Assembly (NCBI GenBank): GCA_947499005.1
Contig: CANMML010000025.1
Location: 1 to 57,395, forward strand
Length of the DNA stretch: 57,395 bases
DNA from: an uncultured Aquimarina sp.
GTDB taxonomy: Bacteria; Bacteroidota; Bacteroidia; Flavobacteriales; Flavobacteriaceae
Reading direction: 5' to 3'
Position 1 is the stretch's first letter. Each line of letters opens with the position of its first letter. Both the position numbers and the translations under genes were made by a program. The notes beneath the pieces were generated by a model. It saw only the letters and a list, made by a program, of their open reading frames with translations, was not told the DNA's origin and did no database searches. This document shows, in pieces, positions 44,187 to 53,054 of the stretch.

Positions 44187-46790
44187 TTATTTTTTTAGAA
44201 CTTTAACAGTTTCGCCTTTGGCTTTCAATACATAAACACCCCTTGTAAAAGAGGCTAAATCCACACTATCAGAATCACCACGACCAATCACTTTCCCCGA
44301 AAGATCACTAAGCTCCCAACTTAATTTTTGTGGTAATTGCAATGTTTCTTCTACAGGATTGGGATACAATCCGCTCAAAAACACATTTGCATCAACCTGC
44401 TCAACACTAAGTAATTCATTCTCATTTGTCCACAAGGCTACATTATCAGTACTAACATCTCCTGCAAAACGGAAGTTACCCCCTATATACACTTGTCGGT
44501 CATCATTATTTTCAGCTATAACAATAGCATTAACTTGAGGAGCATTTACCCCTACAGTATCTTCTCCGCATGATTGCCACCCTTCACCTGCGCTCCATCT
44601 TGCAATACCATTAACTATATAATTCTCTTTATCAAACGATGCAAGTTCAAATGCCCCTCCAACATATAAGTAAGTTCCATCATGTTTTAACGCTTTCACT
44701 AAACCACTAACTCCATCTCCTACAGAACTCCAGGTTTCCGACTCTTTATCCCATTGCGCTAATTGATTTACTGTTTGACTACCTGCCTCAGCAAAATTAC
44801 CTCCAGCATATATTTTATCAGAAGTAACTTCAATCGCTTCCACAAAACCACTAGTCCCCTGCCCTAGAGCCGACCAGCTTTCATCTTCGATATTCCAACT
44901 TGCAATACGACTGACAGATTTACCTCCTGCATTTGTAAAGTTTCCCCCTGTATAAATCTTTCTTGTTTCTGCATCAATCGCTAAAGATCGTATTTCGTTA
45001 TTGGTACCATTACTACCCGTTTCTGCATCTACTAAAGCACTCCACCCAATTCCACTAGACCATTTCGCAATGTTACTTGCTTGAATCCCCTCAATCTCTT
45101 CAAAAATCCCTGCAACATATATATCATCTCCATCTGCAACAATATCAAAAAGTTGCCCTTCAAACGACAAGGCAAACGGGAACTCTGAAACACTCTCGTC
45201 TTCTACAATCATTATTGGTGCCCCATCGACAAAAACAACTTGATCATCAACAATACTAGAAAACTGAACCCCCCCTAACACATAGGCTTTCTCATTTATC
45301 ACTTTCACTTTATGTAGATCACTATTCGCAAAAGCAGCTTCAAAAGACACCCATCTATTAAATTGATTTTGCTCTCTTGATTGATATATAACAAAATTGT
45401 AACTCTGGGCAAAACCATCAATATTTTCAAAATCACCAGCAAAATAAATATTACCCTCTGCATCAATATCCATAGATTCTACCTCACTCCCAACAAGGCC
45501 ACTAATACCAAAAGGACCTACAGACGATAAAATATCCCATTTCCCTATTCCACCTAGCACATTCCCTATTACTTCATCTTCTCCACTAACAATTTTATAA
45601 ATTTGTGCCTGATCTCCAAAACTAGCATAGTACACTTCCCCATCCAGATCTTGACCAAAAGTGGGAATAAAAGCCCCTTCTGTTCTAAACAATAGCTCAT
45701 TATCTATTTCCGTAGTATCTACATTGTATTCAAGTGCCCAGACACGACCACTAACATAATCCCCATAAATATATTTACCTACTAATTCTGGCAACTCAGT
45801 TCCTCGATAAACATAGCCCCCTGTTACAGAAACATCATTATTAGAATGATCATAAAAAAACACTGGAAACTCAACATCTCCCTCAATTTCAACACTAGAA
45901 TCTACAATCGATAAAGCCTCGTATTTATTCCAACCATAATTTCCTCCATTTTCAATAATATTAATCTCTTCAAAATTACCTTGACCTACATCAGCCGCCC
46001 ATAATGACCCATCCAAAGTATCAAAAGAAAATTTCCAAGTGTTTCTAAGTCCATATGCATAAATTTCATCTAATCCTGTTTCACCTACGAAAGGATTATC
46101 GGAAGGGATCTCATACTGCCCATTAGGCATATCTGGATTTGTTTCTAACTCATTACCATCATCATCTCCAACATGCACATCAATACGACCAATACTCCCA
46201 AAAAGAGTTTGTTTATCTTGCCCATTCTCTTCAGGATCATTTGCTCCTCCCCCATCACCAACAGAAAAATATAAATAGCCATCTGGACCAAATGCTATTT
46301 TCCCTCCATTATGATTTCCTCTAAATACATCTTTGGTGAATTCAATAATATCAACTCTACTATCTAAGTCCGCTATATTTTCATCATCCAGAGAAACTGT
46401 AAATCGTGAAATTCTAATTCCTATCCTAGAAGGGTTATTTAAGTTAATCGTATAATATACATATAGGTACTTATTGTTTGTAAAATCAGGATCAAACGCC
46501 ATTCCCAAAAGGCCTAATTCTTGACCTCTAAAAAAGAACAAATCGAAACCTTGTCGTATATCTAAAAAAGTAGACACATCGGTATCTGTTACTTCTTCTA
46601 AATTTGGAAATACTTTCACAACCCCTCTTTGTTCTACCACAAAAAAACGATCAATACTATCGTCAGGGTTTAACAATTCTATCGGACCTTGAAAAGTCAA
46701 ATTAGGAAATGCAACTTCACTTGTAATTTGAGAAAAAGAGCTCCAAAAAACAGCAAGAATAAGTGCGAAAAAAAGACCTGTTCTTTTCAT
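44187..46790 (-). CDS. Secreted PQQ-type sugar dehydrogenase-like beta-propeller protein with T9SS domain
   Basis: This large exported protein (867 residues) has signal GLFFALILAVFWSSFSQ. Residues about 25-400 form a glucose/sorbosone dehydrogenase-type propeller: FFVVEQRGVVKVF, GLLGMAFDPDF, NHNGGKIAFGPDGYLYFSVGDGGG, IYAYGLRNTWKFSFD, WAADVGQGNFEEINI and GGYVYRG. Residues about 415-790 are a second propeller with delta-60/kelch-like repeats (IYFAGDFENIDG, IYTGGNFTNAGG, IYAGGNFAEAG, LYVGGAFE). A C-terminal Por tail (LYPNPVEETLQLP, FTRGVYVLKA, VKVLKK) marks type IX secretion. The fusion suggests binding or oxidation of an extracellular sugar; PQQ ligands were not checked residue by residue. Confidence 0.92.
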   Translation of the reverse strand: MKRTGLFFALILAVFWSSFSQITSEVAFPNLTFQGPIELLNPDDSIDRFFVVEQRGVVKVFPNLEEVTDTDVSTFLDIRQGFDLFFFRGQELGLLGMAFDPDFTNNKYLYVYYTINLNNPSRIGIRISRFTVSLDDENIADLDSRVDIIEFTKDVFRGNHNGGKIAFGPDGYLYFSVGDGGGANDPEENGQDKQTLFGSIGRIDVHVGDDDGNELETNPDMPNGQYEIPSDNPFVGETGLDEIYAYGLRNTWKFSFDTLDGSLWAADVGQGNFEEINIIENGGNYGWNKYEALSIVDSSVEIEGDVEFPVFFYDHSNNDVSVTGGYVYRGTELPELVGKYIYGDYVSGRVWALEYNVDTTEIDNELLFRTEGAFIPTFGQDLDGEVYYASFGDQAQIYKIVSGEDEVIGNVLGGIGKWDILSSVGPFGISGLVGSEVESMDIDAEGNIYFAGDFENIDGFAQSYNFVIYQSREQNQFNRWVSFEAAFANSDLHKVKVINEKAYVLGGVQFSSIVDDQVVFVDGAPIMIVEDESVSEFPFALSFEGQLFDIVADGDDIYVAGIFEEIEGIQASNIAKWSSGIGWSALVDAETGSNGTNNEIRSLAIDAETRKIYTGGNFTNAGGKSVSRIASWNIEDESWSALGQGTSGFVEAIEVTSDKIYAGGNFAEAGSQTVNQLAQWDKESETWSSVGDGVSGLVKALKHDGTYLYVGGAFELASFDKENYIVNGIARWSAGEGWQSCGEDTVGVNAPQVNAIVIAENNDDRQVYIGGNFRFAGDVSTDNVALWTNENELLSVEQVDANVFLSGLYPNPVEETLQLPQKLSWELSDLSGKVIGRGDSDSVDLASFTRGVYVLKAKGETVKVLKK

Positions 46791-47102
46791 TATAAATCAA
46801 TTAGCGTTATAGAAATATAACGCTTAAATCACACTAATCCCTACTTTAATGTGTGTAGACATAAAAAACCGCTATACAACTTGTAAGAGTGGTTAAGTAT
46901 CCTCAAAGAGACTAAAATCGTACTTTCTACGTTCGAACACCTAGGTAACCCCCTCAAATTCAACACTTACATAGTCTAATAAAAAATGATAGTTCTGCCT
47001 GTTTTTAAAAATAAGTATTGTGCTCAAACGCAATCAGAATATATCATTTAAGTAAATATTTGTTTTAAAGAAGATTTATTAAAATTTAATTAACAAACAA
47101 CA
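46791..47102. other. Intergenic region left of the cassette array
   Basis: These 312 bases contain no credible gene or clear repeat. They should hold the promoter of the minus-strand gene ending at 44187. Confidence 0.4.
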
Positions 47103-47191
47103 AACAGTTACAAATATTTAAATCTAAGAATATTTGTATTTTTAACTGTATATATAAGAAATATGCACCACTAGTGGTGTATATAACATTG
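47103..47191. repeat. Left boundary palindromes of the cassette array
   Basis: ACAGTTACAAATATT (47103 on) pairs with AATATTTGTATTTTTAACTGT (to 47149), an imperfect 15-bp arm. Next, TATGCACCACTAGTGGTGTATA (47162-47183) is a palindrome with a perfect CACCACTAGTGGTG core. The segment ends AACATT just before GTTACCACCA at 47191, the start of the first cassette-like unit. It may be a recombination site (attI- or attC-like) or the end of a lost upstream unit. Confidence 0.55.
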
Positions 47192-47212
47192 TTACCACCA
47201 ATTAGAACTCAA

Positions 47213-47839
47213 ATGAAAATGAACTGTAAAAAATGTGGAAATGAAATAAATGAACTGAATTTTACAGAGGAACAGAAATTTGAAGTTTTAGGATTAGTTA
47301 AACAAGACCTAAAGTTGTTTGCAGTTAAAAAAATTATTGACGATTTTGGATATGGACATAAAGAGGCCAAAATAATTGTCACACACTTAAATAGTGAAAA
47401 TGGAAAATGTCAACGATGCGATTTTGACGAACTCGAAAATGAAAATTCTGAATGTCCGAAATGTGGAGCTTTCAACTACAATCTTGATGAACCAATTTTT
47501 AATAGTGATTTCTGCACACATCTGGAATGGAAACTCCACTTTGAGAATTTAGGAATTGAAAGTGTGAAAAGGTTCTGGTGTGACGGAGTTGATTCAATTC
47601 CTTATAACTTAAAATCATTGTCAAAAGAAAACATAAAGAAAAACAAATCCATATTGACTCGTGCTTGGATTGGAGAAGACGGACAAGGAGTTTATGAAAT
47701 GGAAATAAAACTTGGAAAAAAAGCTATTGAGAATTATCTAAACGGATCGAGTTTAATTGACTGTATTCCTGAAAAAGACAATAAAAATTGGATTAAAATT
47801 GACCCTGAATTGAATAAAATTAAAGTGGAACTGAAATAA
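47213..47839 (+). CDS. Zinc-ribbon protein with L7/L12 C-terminal-like segment (cassette 1)
   Basis: This 209-residue cytoplasmic protein starts at 47213 (MKMNCKKCGNEINEL); the ORF's earlier start crosses the cassette boundary. It has a short zinc ribbon: CKKCG with CQRCDF, then CPKCGAFNY. Residues about 28-60 (LVKQDLKLFAVKKIIDDFGYGHKEAKIIVTHLN) resemble the ribosomal L7/L12 C-terminal fold. The rest (EWKLHFENLGIESVKRFWCDGVDSIPYNL) is unrecognised. It is the only gene in a unit of about 842 bp running from GTTACCACCA at 47191 to the palindromic element at 47847-48033. Function unknown. Confidence 0.75.
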   Translation: MKMNCKKCGNEINELNFTEEQKFEVLGLVKQDLKLFAVKKIIDDFGYGHKEAKIIVTHLNSENGKCQRCDFDELENENSECPKCGAFNYNLDEPIFNSDFCTHLEWKLHFENLGIESVKRFWCDGVDSIPYNLKSLSKENIKKNKSILTRAWIGEDGQGVYEMEIKLGKKAIENYLNGSSLIDCIPEKDNKNWIKIDPELNKIKVELK

Positions 47840-47846
47840 AAATAAC

Positions 47847-48033
47847 TGGTGGTAACAACACCTATGCGATAATGCGGAGTTTGGGCAAAATCGAAAGGTA
47901 ATTATCTATTTGGTTAGTCGCCAAAGTATTAAATTTAGTATTTTAGAAAATATAAAAACAAAACATAAACTTTGGCTAAGTGCTTGCTCGAAAACCAGTG
48001 ATTTTCTGCTTCCGCACTACGCATAGCTAAACG
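47847..48033 (+). repeat. attC-like palindromic element 1
   Basis: The element opens with TGGTGGTAAC (47847-47856), the exact reverse complement of the first 10 bases of its unit (47191-47200). Outer arm CCTATGCGATAATGCGGAG pairs with CTTCCGCACTACGCATAG; an inner arm AGTCGCCAAAGT pairs with ACTTTGGCTAAG. The right end is AAACG followed by TTAGG. Element 2 (49315-49501) has the same arms and about the same length but different terminal 10-mers. Confidence 0.85.
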
Positions 48034-48056
48034 TTAGGAAACATAAAAACAAATAA

Positions 48057-49310
48057 ATGTCAAGAACTTCAGGATTAACTCCAGTAACTACATTTGATAA
48101 TGAGTTTGATTTGACCGAGAGAACTCTTGATGAGATAATTGTTAAAGAAACATACAGCAAAGACAAATGTATTATTTGGGATTCATCTGACAGATCTAAA
48201 GCATACAATTCATTTGTTTTATCAAAAAACAGTAGGTCGAAAACTATCTGTGAAATTGCATTTCATAAATCAAGTAAAACAGATAAATATCTACCTAGAC
48301 CTACTTTCAAAAAAATAGCAAATAATGGTGATATAAACTCTACTAAAAGCAAAGACAAAGTTACTATTAAATTAAGTGATTCTGAGGATGCTATTAGATT
48401 TTGGAAACTTGTTAGTTTTTTATTCTCGTATAAAGATCTAGTAGATGTTGGAGAATTTGAAAACTCTTTTAAAGTTGTAGCAAAAGACAGTTACATTTTA
48501 GAGTTTAAAGACAAAGGTGAATTGCAAAAAATTGAGGATTTAAAGGAGCTCATAGGTCATTCAAATTTAAATTACAATCAATTAAAAACATTGACTTTTG
48601 AGAATAGGAAGAAAAAGCTAAAAGTTTTCTATCATTTACTAAAAGACATTGATGGAATTAGAGAAAAATATCGTACAAAATATGATATTCAAAATGGAGA
48701 AGAACATATTTGGCATCATTTTTTAAAAAACAATGATTGGATTATTGGACTTAATACTGATTTAAGGTTTATTTACGATATACTAGATGAACAAAAGATT
48801 GGAATCGAAAACTCTAAAGGTAGTGAAAGCCCTATTGTAGATTTATTAGGCATATCTGAGTTCACGACTTTAATTGAATTAAAACATAGTTCATCTGATA
48901 TTTTCAAGAAAACTAAATCCAAAGGAAGAGCTAATACTTGGGATTTTACATCTGATTTTATAGAAGGAATAAGCCAATGTCTTGGCCAAAAAAATGAAAT
49001 TCAAAATTCTTTTGAAAATAAAACTTTTGTAAAAGACGATAACACTCGCTTGAAAAAAGACGGAATTGAAAATATTGATCCAAAATCAATTCTTATTGTG
49101 GGGAATAAAAAAATCGAATTCCCTATCAATGATTTTGATAACACAAATATTCTTAAAAACAACACCTTAGAAAGGTTTAGGAGAAACAACAGAAATGTTG
49201 ACATAATAACTTTTGATGAACTATTTGAAAGAGCTTTTCATATAGTTTATTCAAAAAAACTAAATAAAGATTGGTATTGGGATGACGAATCAAATGTTTT
49301 TAGTGAATAA
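48057..49310 (+). CDS. sduA: Shedu-type anti-phage nuclease (SduA, DUF4263)
   Basis: This 417-residue protein looks like a Shedu effector, a single-gene defence nuclease with a C-terminal PD-(D/E)xK domain that degrades DNA during phage infection. The C-terminal half shows the family order: NGEEHIWHHFLKNNDWIIGLN, then SPIVDLLGISEFTTLIELKH (Asp 262, Glu 274 and Lys 276 of the nuclease core), then ANTWDFTSDFIEGISQCLGQ and SILIVGNKKI. The N-terminal 190 residues (SRTSGLTPVTTFDNEFD, RFWKLVSFLFSYKDLVDV) are the sensing part and are less conserved. It is the only gene of cassette-like unit 2, starts 24 bases after the GTTAGG boundary, and is followed by palindromic element 2. Unit-wise mobility would suit a defence gene. 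Confidence 0.85.
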   Translation: MSRTSGLTPVTTFDNEFDLTERTLDEIIVKETYSKDKCIIWDSSDRSKAYNSFVLSKNSRSKTICEIAFHKSSKTDKYLPRPTFKKIANNGDINSTKSKDKVTIKLSDSEDAIRFWKLVSFLFSYKDLVDVGEFENSFKVVAKDSYILEFKDKGELQKIEDLKELIGHSNLNYNQLKTLTFENRKKKLKVFYHLLKDIDGIREKYRTKYDIQNGEEHIWHHFLKNNDWIIGLNTDLRFIYDILDEQKIGIENSKGSESPIVDLLGISEFTTLIELKHSSSDIFKKTKSKGRANTWDFTSDFIEGISQCLGQKNEIQNSFENKTFVKDDNTRLKKDGIENIDPKSILIVGNKKIEFPINDFDNTNILKNNTLERFRRNNRNVDIITFDELFERAFHIVYSKKLNKDWYWDDESNVFSE

Positions 49311-49314
49311 AAAC

Positions 49315-49501
49315 GTTTCCTAACAACACCTATACGATAATGCGGGGTTCAGGTTGAATCGAAAGGCTATTGTCTATTTGGTTTGTCGCCAAAGATTTAA
49401 ATTTAGTATTTTAGAAAAGATAAAAACAAAATATAAACTTTGGCTAAGTGCTAGCTCGAAAGTCAGTGATTTTCAGCTTCCGCACTACGCATAACTAAAC
49501 G
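49315..49501 (+). repeat. attC-like palindromic element 2
   Basis: It opens with GTTTCCTAAC (49315-49324), the exact reverse complement of GTTAGGAAAC (48033-48042), the first bases of the same unit. The body aligns with element 1: ACACCTATACGATAATGCGGGG, GTCGCCAAAGATTTAAATTTAG, ACTTTGGCTAAGTGCTAGCTCG and CTTCCGCACTACGCATAACTAAACG. It ends where GTTGTGTGTAA begins unit 3. Confidence 0.85.
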
Positions 49502-49565
49502 TTGTGTGTAATTACAACATCTTAGCATAATTTTTTCTAATAAAAAACAAACAATTATATAAAAA

Positions 49566-50666
49566 ATGAAATTACTATTTAAAGTTTTAAAAAATATGAG
49601 ATATTTCATGTTGGTAAGTTACTTTCTTTTTTTAGGGCCTTTATTTGCTCAAAATGAAGAAATCCAAGTTCCTCTTTCTGTTATTGACTCTGCTCCTATT
49701 TATATAGGATGTGAAGAAAAAACAGACTTAGAGCTAAAAAGGTGTTTTTACCAACAGATTGAAAAACATGTAAAAAAAGGGATTTACTATACTGAAAATA
49801 ATAGAAATAAAACTTCAATTTATAGAGTTATGAGTCATTTTTATATTGATTCTAAAGGACATATAAAGAATGTTAAAACCCGCAGTGGTTTGAAAAGCCT
49901 AGAAATTATAGTTTCTAATCGAATTAAAGAATTACCTCAATTTACCCCAGGTAAACAAAGAGGAGAAAATGTAACGACTACATTAACTATTCCTTTTACG
50001 TTTAGATTACCTCATGAAATTATTACTGAGGAAGAAAAAAAAATGGAAAAAAAATTAAACCCATCTAACACCCTTTTATTGATAAATGATAAATATGGAA
50101 AAGCTGAAATTAAAAAAAATGAAAAAGTCTTTAGTCAAAACGTCCCTATTATAAATTCTTCTAAATACAACGAATTAGTCGCAGAAGACAACCAAAACAA
50201 ACAATTACAATCTAATTCAGCTACTATATTTAAAAAAATATTTTATGGAAAATTTGATTCTAATATAAATCAATATTTATTTGAAGATTTACACAATTCC
50301 TTTATTTATAATACCCAAAGAATATATGGAAAAAGTTATATTCCTGATAATGTACATGATAATTTCTTAATTAAATCGTGGTCTTCAAAAGTAGACGACT
50401 TAGGCAAAAAATATTTTAAAAATGATAACATTACTGATTTTGAAGTATATATGCCAATCAAAGTAAAATCTAATTTCATAAAATTTAGAAAAGGAAATCA
50501 ATTTAAAGATAAAACGGGTTCATTTATTACTCAATTAGTAGTTTCTTCATTTTTGAAACAATTTAACCCAGAATCTTCTGCTTTTAAGCAAATGTTTCAA
50601 AATATATTTAGATATTCAAATAAAATGAAGCCCGTCTCTTTTAAATCAGAATTAATACTATTATAG
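49566..50666 (+). CDS. Secreted protein with TonB-C-like domain (cassette 3)
   Basis: This 366-residue protein has an export signal (YFMLVSYFLFLGPLFAQ; translation may start at the second Met, MRYFML, 33 bases in). Residues about 30-155 include YIGCEEKTDLELKRCFYQQIEKHVKKGI and VMSHFYIDSKGHIKNVKTRSGLKSLEIIVSNRIKELPQFTPGK, a TonB C-terminal/energy-transducer pattern typical of secreted Bacteroidota proteins. The remaining 200 residues are lysine- and asparagine-rich and unrecognised. It is the only gene of unit 3. A group II intron begins 4 bases beyond its stop codon. Confidence 0.75.
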   Translation: MKLLFKVLKNMRYFMLVSYFLFLGPLFAQNEEIQVPLSVIDSAPIYIGCEEKTDLELKRCFYQQIEKHVKKGIYYTENNRNKTSIYRVMSHFYIDSKGHIKNVKTRSGLKSLEIIVSNRIKELPQFTPGKQRGENVTTTLTIPFTFRLPHEIITEEEKKMEKKLNPSNTLLLINDKYGKAEIKKNEKVFSQNVPIINSSKYNELVAEDNQNKQLQSNSATIFKKIFYGKFDSNINQYLFEDLHNSFIYNTQRIYGKSYIPDNVHDNFLIKSWSSKVDDLGKKYFKNDNITDFEVYMPIKVKSNFIKFRKGNQFKDKTGSFITQLVVSSFLKQFNPESSAFKQMFQNIFRYSNKMKPVSFKSELILL

Positions 50667-50670
50667 AATA

Positions 50671-52530
50671 GTCGAGTAGGTAAAGGGGAATCTCACCCCT
50701 AAACCTCTCACAGAACCGTACGTGATACTCTCGCATCATACGGCTCTTCTTAACAAGTCTAAGGCATAAAACCATATTGCCAATGCACAAATAAGTTAGG
50801 GTACTGCTTGGCAGTTTCCTGCAACCATTTGTAAGCACTGAACCAATGTTTATTCCTAAATCGTCGATATTTATTGCGAACCCATCTAGCTAATCGCATG
50901 TTTAAAAAGCGGAACACATAGTGTAGCTCACTCATTCGTACTTTTCCATAATAATGAATCCAACCCCGTAATTTAGACGCTAAAATGCCTGCCAAATCTG
51001 ACAGGCGTAAGTGAACCATACGATGAAGTTTCATCTTGTAAAGTGTACGGGTAATATGCTTTTGCTTTTCCCTGCTAATGGCAGGGGTAAATCCTAGGTG
51101 AAAGTGTCCAAAGTAACCCTTTACCATTCTTGGCTTAAATGTAAAACCTAAAAAGGTAAAACTTACATAATGAACCTTGAAGGGTGGATGCTTCTTTTGG
51201 TTGCGTTTGCAATAAATAATATTGCTCTTACCCTCTTTTAATTGCAATTTACATTGCTTAAACCGAGCTTTAACGGATTCCAAAGTACGCATTGCTTGTT
51301 TGAAGTTATTACAATGAATAATAATATCATCTGCATAACGCTCAAACTTTACTTCGGGATGATTCGTTTCTAACCACTTATCAAAGACCACATGCAAAAA
51401 GATGTTTGCCAATAATGGACTGATAACTCCCCCTTGTGGTGTACCTTTTCTTCGTGGCTCGATAACTCCATCTACTTTCTGTAAGGGAGCTTTTAACCAT
51501 CGCTCTACATACAAGTGTATATGCCGTTTGGTCGTAAAATGACCTAATGCACTAAGCATTAAATCATGGTCGATCTCATCAAAGAAGCCTTTGATATCCA
51601 AATCAATCGCCCAATCCATATTCATGCAGTTTTCACGATATTGTTCAATGGCTTGATGCGCTGATTTGTGTGGACGATAACCATAAGAACTACTGCTAAA
51701 TTGTGAATCCACAATAGCTTCTAGCTCTTCCCTTACTACCATTTGAGCCGTACGATCTTGTACTGTAGGAATACCTAATTGACGCTCCTTACCATTGGAC
51801 TTGGGTATGCGTTTTTCCAGAACTGGACTTGGATAGTAACTACCACTTGCTAATCTATTCCATACGGGATATAGGTACTTCATTGGATTAGTAGAAACAT
51901 CTTGAATCGATAATTTATCAACCCCAAATGTCCCTCGGTTACTACGCACCTTTTTAAAGGCACTCCAAACCTGTTCCTTTAATATCGGCTGTGACTTTTG
52001 TTTCTCCTTGAAAATCATCCTAAAAAAAAATCTAGTTGTAATACCAGTTAAAACTGTTAAGTCAGTCCCTTTGCTCCTACTTCATTACAAAGTAATCATA
52101 ACTACTACGGACTAATCCGCCGCTAATCAACAGTATCGCTACTTTCTTCCTTGTCCTTCGGAGTTATGGAATTTTTGCACCGTTAATTAGCTTCTCCTGT
52201 TCCATAATTGAGCCGTATCGTAATGCTCCTGCCCTCTTTATGCCGATTGCCACTTGACCAATAAATAGGTTACGCCCGTCAAGTTCTGTCTCGCTAGACC
52301 GCCAACCCTTCAGTTTTGACAATACTAAAGTTGTTTACGACACTTCTACAAGGGTTCACTCGCTTCTCGTTCAGCTTCATTACGCCCACCATAGCTTAAC
52401 TAATCTGCTCATCATACAACAATGGCAGCGCCTTTGACCTTATCGCTCAAGACCAACCCGTGAAAGGCAAGCCCCATAAGGCGGTTTGACTGGTGTGCCT
52501 ATACATCCCAGCCGAGAGACCAATCCTCAC
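50671..52530 (-). mobile_element. Group II intron, complete
   Basis: The element reads on the minus strand. The 3' end carries domain V (50713-50746, core GAGCCGTATGATGCGAGAG / CACGTACGGTTC) and domain VI closing with CCTACTCGAC at 50671, a standard group II 3' end. The 5' end is placed at 52530 because GTGAG there resembles the GTGYG start; this end is the less certain one. Between 52019 and 52530 lie about 510 bases of structured ribozyme sequence (domains I-IV, with GAGCCGTATCG-like and GGCGGTCTAGCGAGACAG segments). The intron-encoded protein is intact. It sits inside cassette-like unit 3, just past the gene's stop, facing the other way. Confidence 0.88.
50759..52018 (-). CDS. ltrA: Group II intron reverse transcriptase/maturase
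   Basis: This 419-residue protein copies and splices its intron. Reverse transcriptase blocks are visible: VRSNRGTFGVDKLSIQDV (RT0/1), KRIPKSNGKERQLGIPTVQDR, SYGYRPHKSAHQAI, AIDLDIKGFFDEIDHDLM, GTPQGGVISPLLANIFLH and the catalytic FERYADDIIIHC (YADD). The maturase domain has ASKLRGWIHYYGKV and ends WQYGFMP. There is no HNH endonuclease domain, as in many shorter bacterial forms. The gene is full length, so the intron may still be active. Confidence 0.95.
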   Translation of the reverse strand: MIFKEKQKSQPILKEQVWSAFKKVRSNRGTFGVDKLSIQDVSTNPMKYLYPVWNRLASGSYYPSPVLEKRIPKSNGKERQLGIPTVQDRTAQMVVREELEAIVDSQFSSSSYGYRPHKSAHQAIEQYRENCMNMDWAIDLDIKGFFDEIDHDLMLSALGHFTTKRHIHLYVERWLKAPLQKVDGVIEPRRKGTPQGGVISPLLANIFLHVVFDKWLETNHPEVKFERYADDIIIHCNNFKQAMRTLESVKARFKQCKLQLKEGKSNIIYCKRNQKKHPPFKVHYVSFTFLGFTFKPRMVKGYFGHFHLGFTPAISREKQKHITRTLYKMKLHRMVHLRLSDLAGILASKLRGWIHYYGKVRMSELHYVFRFLNMRLARWVRNKYRRFRNKHWFSAYKWLQETAKQYPNLFVHWQYGFMP

Positions 52531-52656
52531 TTTTTTTTTCCGTATTTCCACTTGAAACCAATGCCAAGGTTGTTTCCGAAAAAAAATGAGCCTCTCATCT
52601 CAATTATAGTTATGCTGCTCCTTTATTATATTAATTGTATCCCGAAGCAACGCAGG
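52531..52656. other. Cassette 3 sequence beyond the intron
   Basis: These 126 bases start TTTTTTTTT and continue to the ACACACAAC box. No gene is seen. With the intron removed they would follow the TonB-C-like gene directly, as the trailing part of unit 3. Confidence 0.4.
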
Positions 52657-52686
52657 ACACACAACGAGGTACAACACTAGTAACCG
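52657..52686 (+). repeat. Short attC-like end of unit 3
   Basis: ACACACAAC (52657-52665) is the exact reverse complement of GTTGTGTGT (49501-49509), the start of the same unit. It leads to GGTAC...GTAACC, a short hairpin, then GTTG at 52686. The large body of elements 1 and 2 is missing here. Confidence 0.6.
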
Positions 52687-52850
52687 TTGCACAACCCATT
52701 AAATTCACTAAAACCTATTTCAAAAATGGCTTTCTAAGGAAGAATAATGGGTTGAGTTGCGTAAGTTGTCAAAATATTTACAAGGCTTAAAAAGTCTTTA
52801 TTTAAGTCCTCAATAATGTTTTTTAGTGAATTTCAGATGCTTTTTCAAAA
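52672..52850 (-). mobile_element. IS1182-type remnant, copy 1
   Basis: From CAACACTAGTAACCGTTGC the sequence matches 54589 onward almost base for base, with an internal loss of about 45 bases relative to copy 2 and loss of similarity after about 52850. In copy 2 the same segment encodes the C-terminus of an IS1182-family transposase, so this is a decayed terminal piece of the same element, in the same orientation. Confidence 0.75.
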
Positions 52851-52914
52851 ACTTCTTTTAAACGTCTATAAAAATTAGTGGGTGATATCCGATCACTCAA
52901 TTGAAAGTGATTGA

Positions 52915-53054
52915 TTTGGGCTTCCCTGCTATGTCGCCAAATATAAAATTTAGTATTTACGGTTGAAAAAATAAATACAAAACATTTATATTTGGCTTAG
53001 TTATAAACGAGAAGTTAGAGCTAACCCTCTGCCCTATGTTTTTTATACTCACCG
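52915..53054 (+). repeat. Degenerate attC-like palindromic element 3
   Basis: The body keeps the shared pieces of elements 1 and 2: TGTCGCCAAATATAAAATTT, TAGTATTTACGG, AATAAATACAAAACATTT and TTTGGCTTAGT...CGAGAAG. The outer arms have diverged. The end CTCACCG is followed by GTTAGCACAAA (53054 on), the start of another unit. Confidence 0.7.

Noticed and set aside
47840..49507. CRISPR array from the repeated elements
   Set aside because: Repeats are ~185 bp, only two to three copies, palindromic, and separated by whole genes; no short regular spacers and no cas genes.
52486..52680. 64-codon + strand ORF upstream of the intron
   Set aside because: It lies antisense to the 5' ribozyme domains of the group II intron and crosses its boundary; composition is not protein-like.
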